A stretch of DNA of 16,692 bases from NCBI GenBank assembly GCA_937950565.1, contig CALFCS010000162.1, positions 1-16,692 of the forward strand, given 5' to 3'. The stretch is from an uncultured Lachnospiraceae bacterium (lineage in GTDB: Bacteria > Bacillota > Clostridia > Lachnospirales > Lachnospiraceae). A program made the position numbers and the translations under genes. Positions within the stretch are counted from its first letter, which is position 1. Each line of letters starts with the position of its first letter. The notes under the pieces are model-generated. The model was not told where the DNA came from. It did not search any database and saw nothing but the letters and a program-made list of their open reading frames with translations. This document shows positions 16,394-16,692 of the stretch, piece by piece.

Positions 16394-16692
16394 TTAAATA
16401 CCTTTCATTGTAAGCTGTATTCTCTTCTTCTTCAAATCTACGCTCATAACCTTTACGTCTACAATATCTCCGACACTGACCGCCTCCAGCGGATGCTTAA
16501 TATATTTTTTGTCAGTAATCTGGGAAATATGTACCAGGCCGTCCTGATGCACGCCGATATCCACAAAGATACCAAAATCAATGACATTTCGCACCGTGCC
16601 TTTTAACAGCATGCCTTCCGTCAAATCTTTCATTTCCAGGACATCAGTCCGAAGGATTGGCTTCGGCATCTCGTCACGCGGGTCACGGGCCG
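16394..16692 (-). CDS. tex: Tex RNA-binding transcription accessory protein, C-terminal S1 domain only (5' part outside window)
   Basis: The frame is open to the right edge; about 99 codons are present. It reads ARDPRDEMPKPILRTDVLEM, the typical linker of Tex proteins, then an S1 RNA-binding domain: EGMLLKGTVRNVIDFGIFVD, GVHQDGLVHISQITDK, GDIVDVKVMSVDLKKKRIQL, ending in TMKGI. An internal ATG at 16669 is not a start, because the upstream codons match Tex in frame. Tex is a conserved housekeeping nucleic-acid-binding protein of about 700-800 residues. Its role is unrelated to sugar use, so it marks the edge of the carbohydrate locus. The S1 fold alone also occurs in RpsA and PNPase, but the RDPRDEMPKP linker points to Tex. 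Confidence 0.92.
   Translation of the reverse strand, partial: ARDPRDEMPKPILRTDVLEMKDLTEGMLLKGTVRNVIDFGIFVDIGVHQDGLVHISQITDKKYIKHPLEAVSVGDIVDVKVMSVDLKKKRIQLTMKGI

Noticed and set aside
1..16692. CRISPR array, tRNA or rRNA gene, insertion sequence or prophage
   Set aside because: No regularly spaced repeats beyond the three operator-like copies, no cloverleaf or rRNA sequence seen, and no transposase, integrase or phage protein in any frame read.

Overview
The window most likely comes from a gut Firmicute of the Lachnospiraceae type (Clostridia). The evidence is moderate GC, strong GGAGG ribosome sites, Gram-positive lipoprotein SBPs, SLH-anchored giant glycosidases, and a YesM/YesN two-component pair next to a CUT2 sugar ABC transporter. 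Every gene I can support lies on the minus strand, so transcription runs from high to low coordinates. The window cuts a gene at each end. No gene-free stretch exceeds 300 bases; the longest are 13126-13303 and 7039-7201, and both are annotated as regulatory.

Layout in transcription order: the 3' end of tex (16692-16394); an AraC-type response regulator (16384-14762) and its histidine kinase (14749-13304); a control region with three copies of a 15-bp direct repeat (13228-13315); a lipoprotein sugar-binding protein (13125-12103); a hairpin (12067-12020); a double-NBD ABC ATPase (about 11985-10477); two permeases (10474-9398 and 9396-8347); a terminator (8316-8285); a second, more YtfQ-like lipoprotein binding protein (8227-7202); a secreted GH43/LamG/SLH enzyme (7038-3565); and a second secreted GH43/CBM42/LamG/SLH enzyme running off the left edge (3475-1).

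The genes read as one carbohydrate-utilisation locus. Two exported, S-layer-tethered family 43 enzymes would trim furanosidic sugars from polysaccharide at the cell surface. One of them carries an AbfB-like (CBM42) module, the classical arabinofuranose-binding fold. The released monosaccharide would be captured by YtfQ-like binding proteins and imported by a YtfR/YtfT/YjfF-like CUT2 transporter, a family whose E. coli member is known for furanose sugars. The YesM/YesN pair probably controls the locus through AraC-like direct repeats spaced 21 bp (two helical turns) upstream of the first binding-protein gene. The furanose specificity (L-arabinofuranose or D-galactofuranose) is inferred and not proven. 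No intracellular catabolic gene is in the window.
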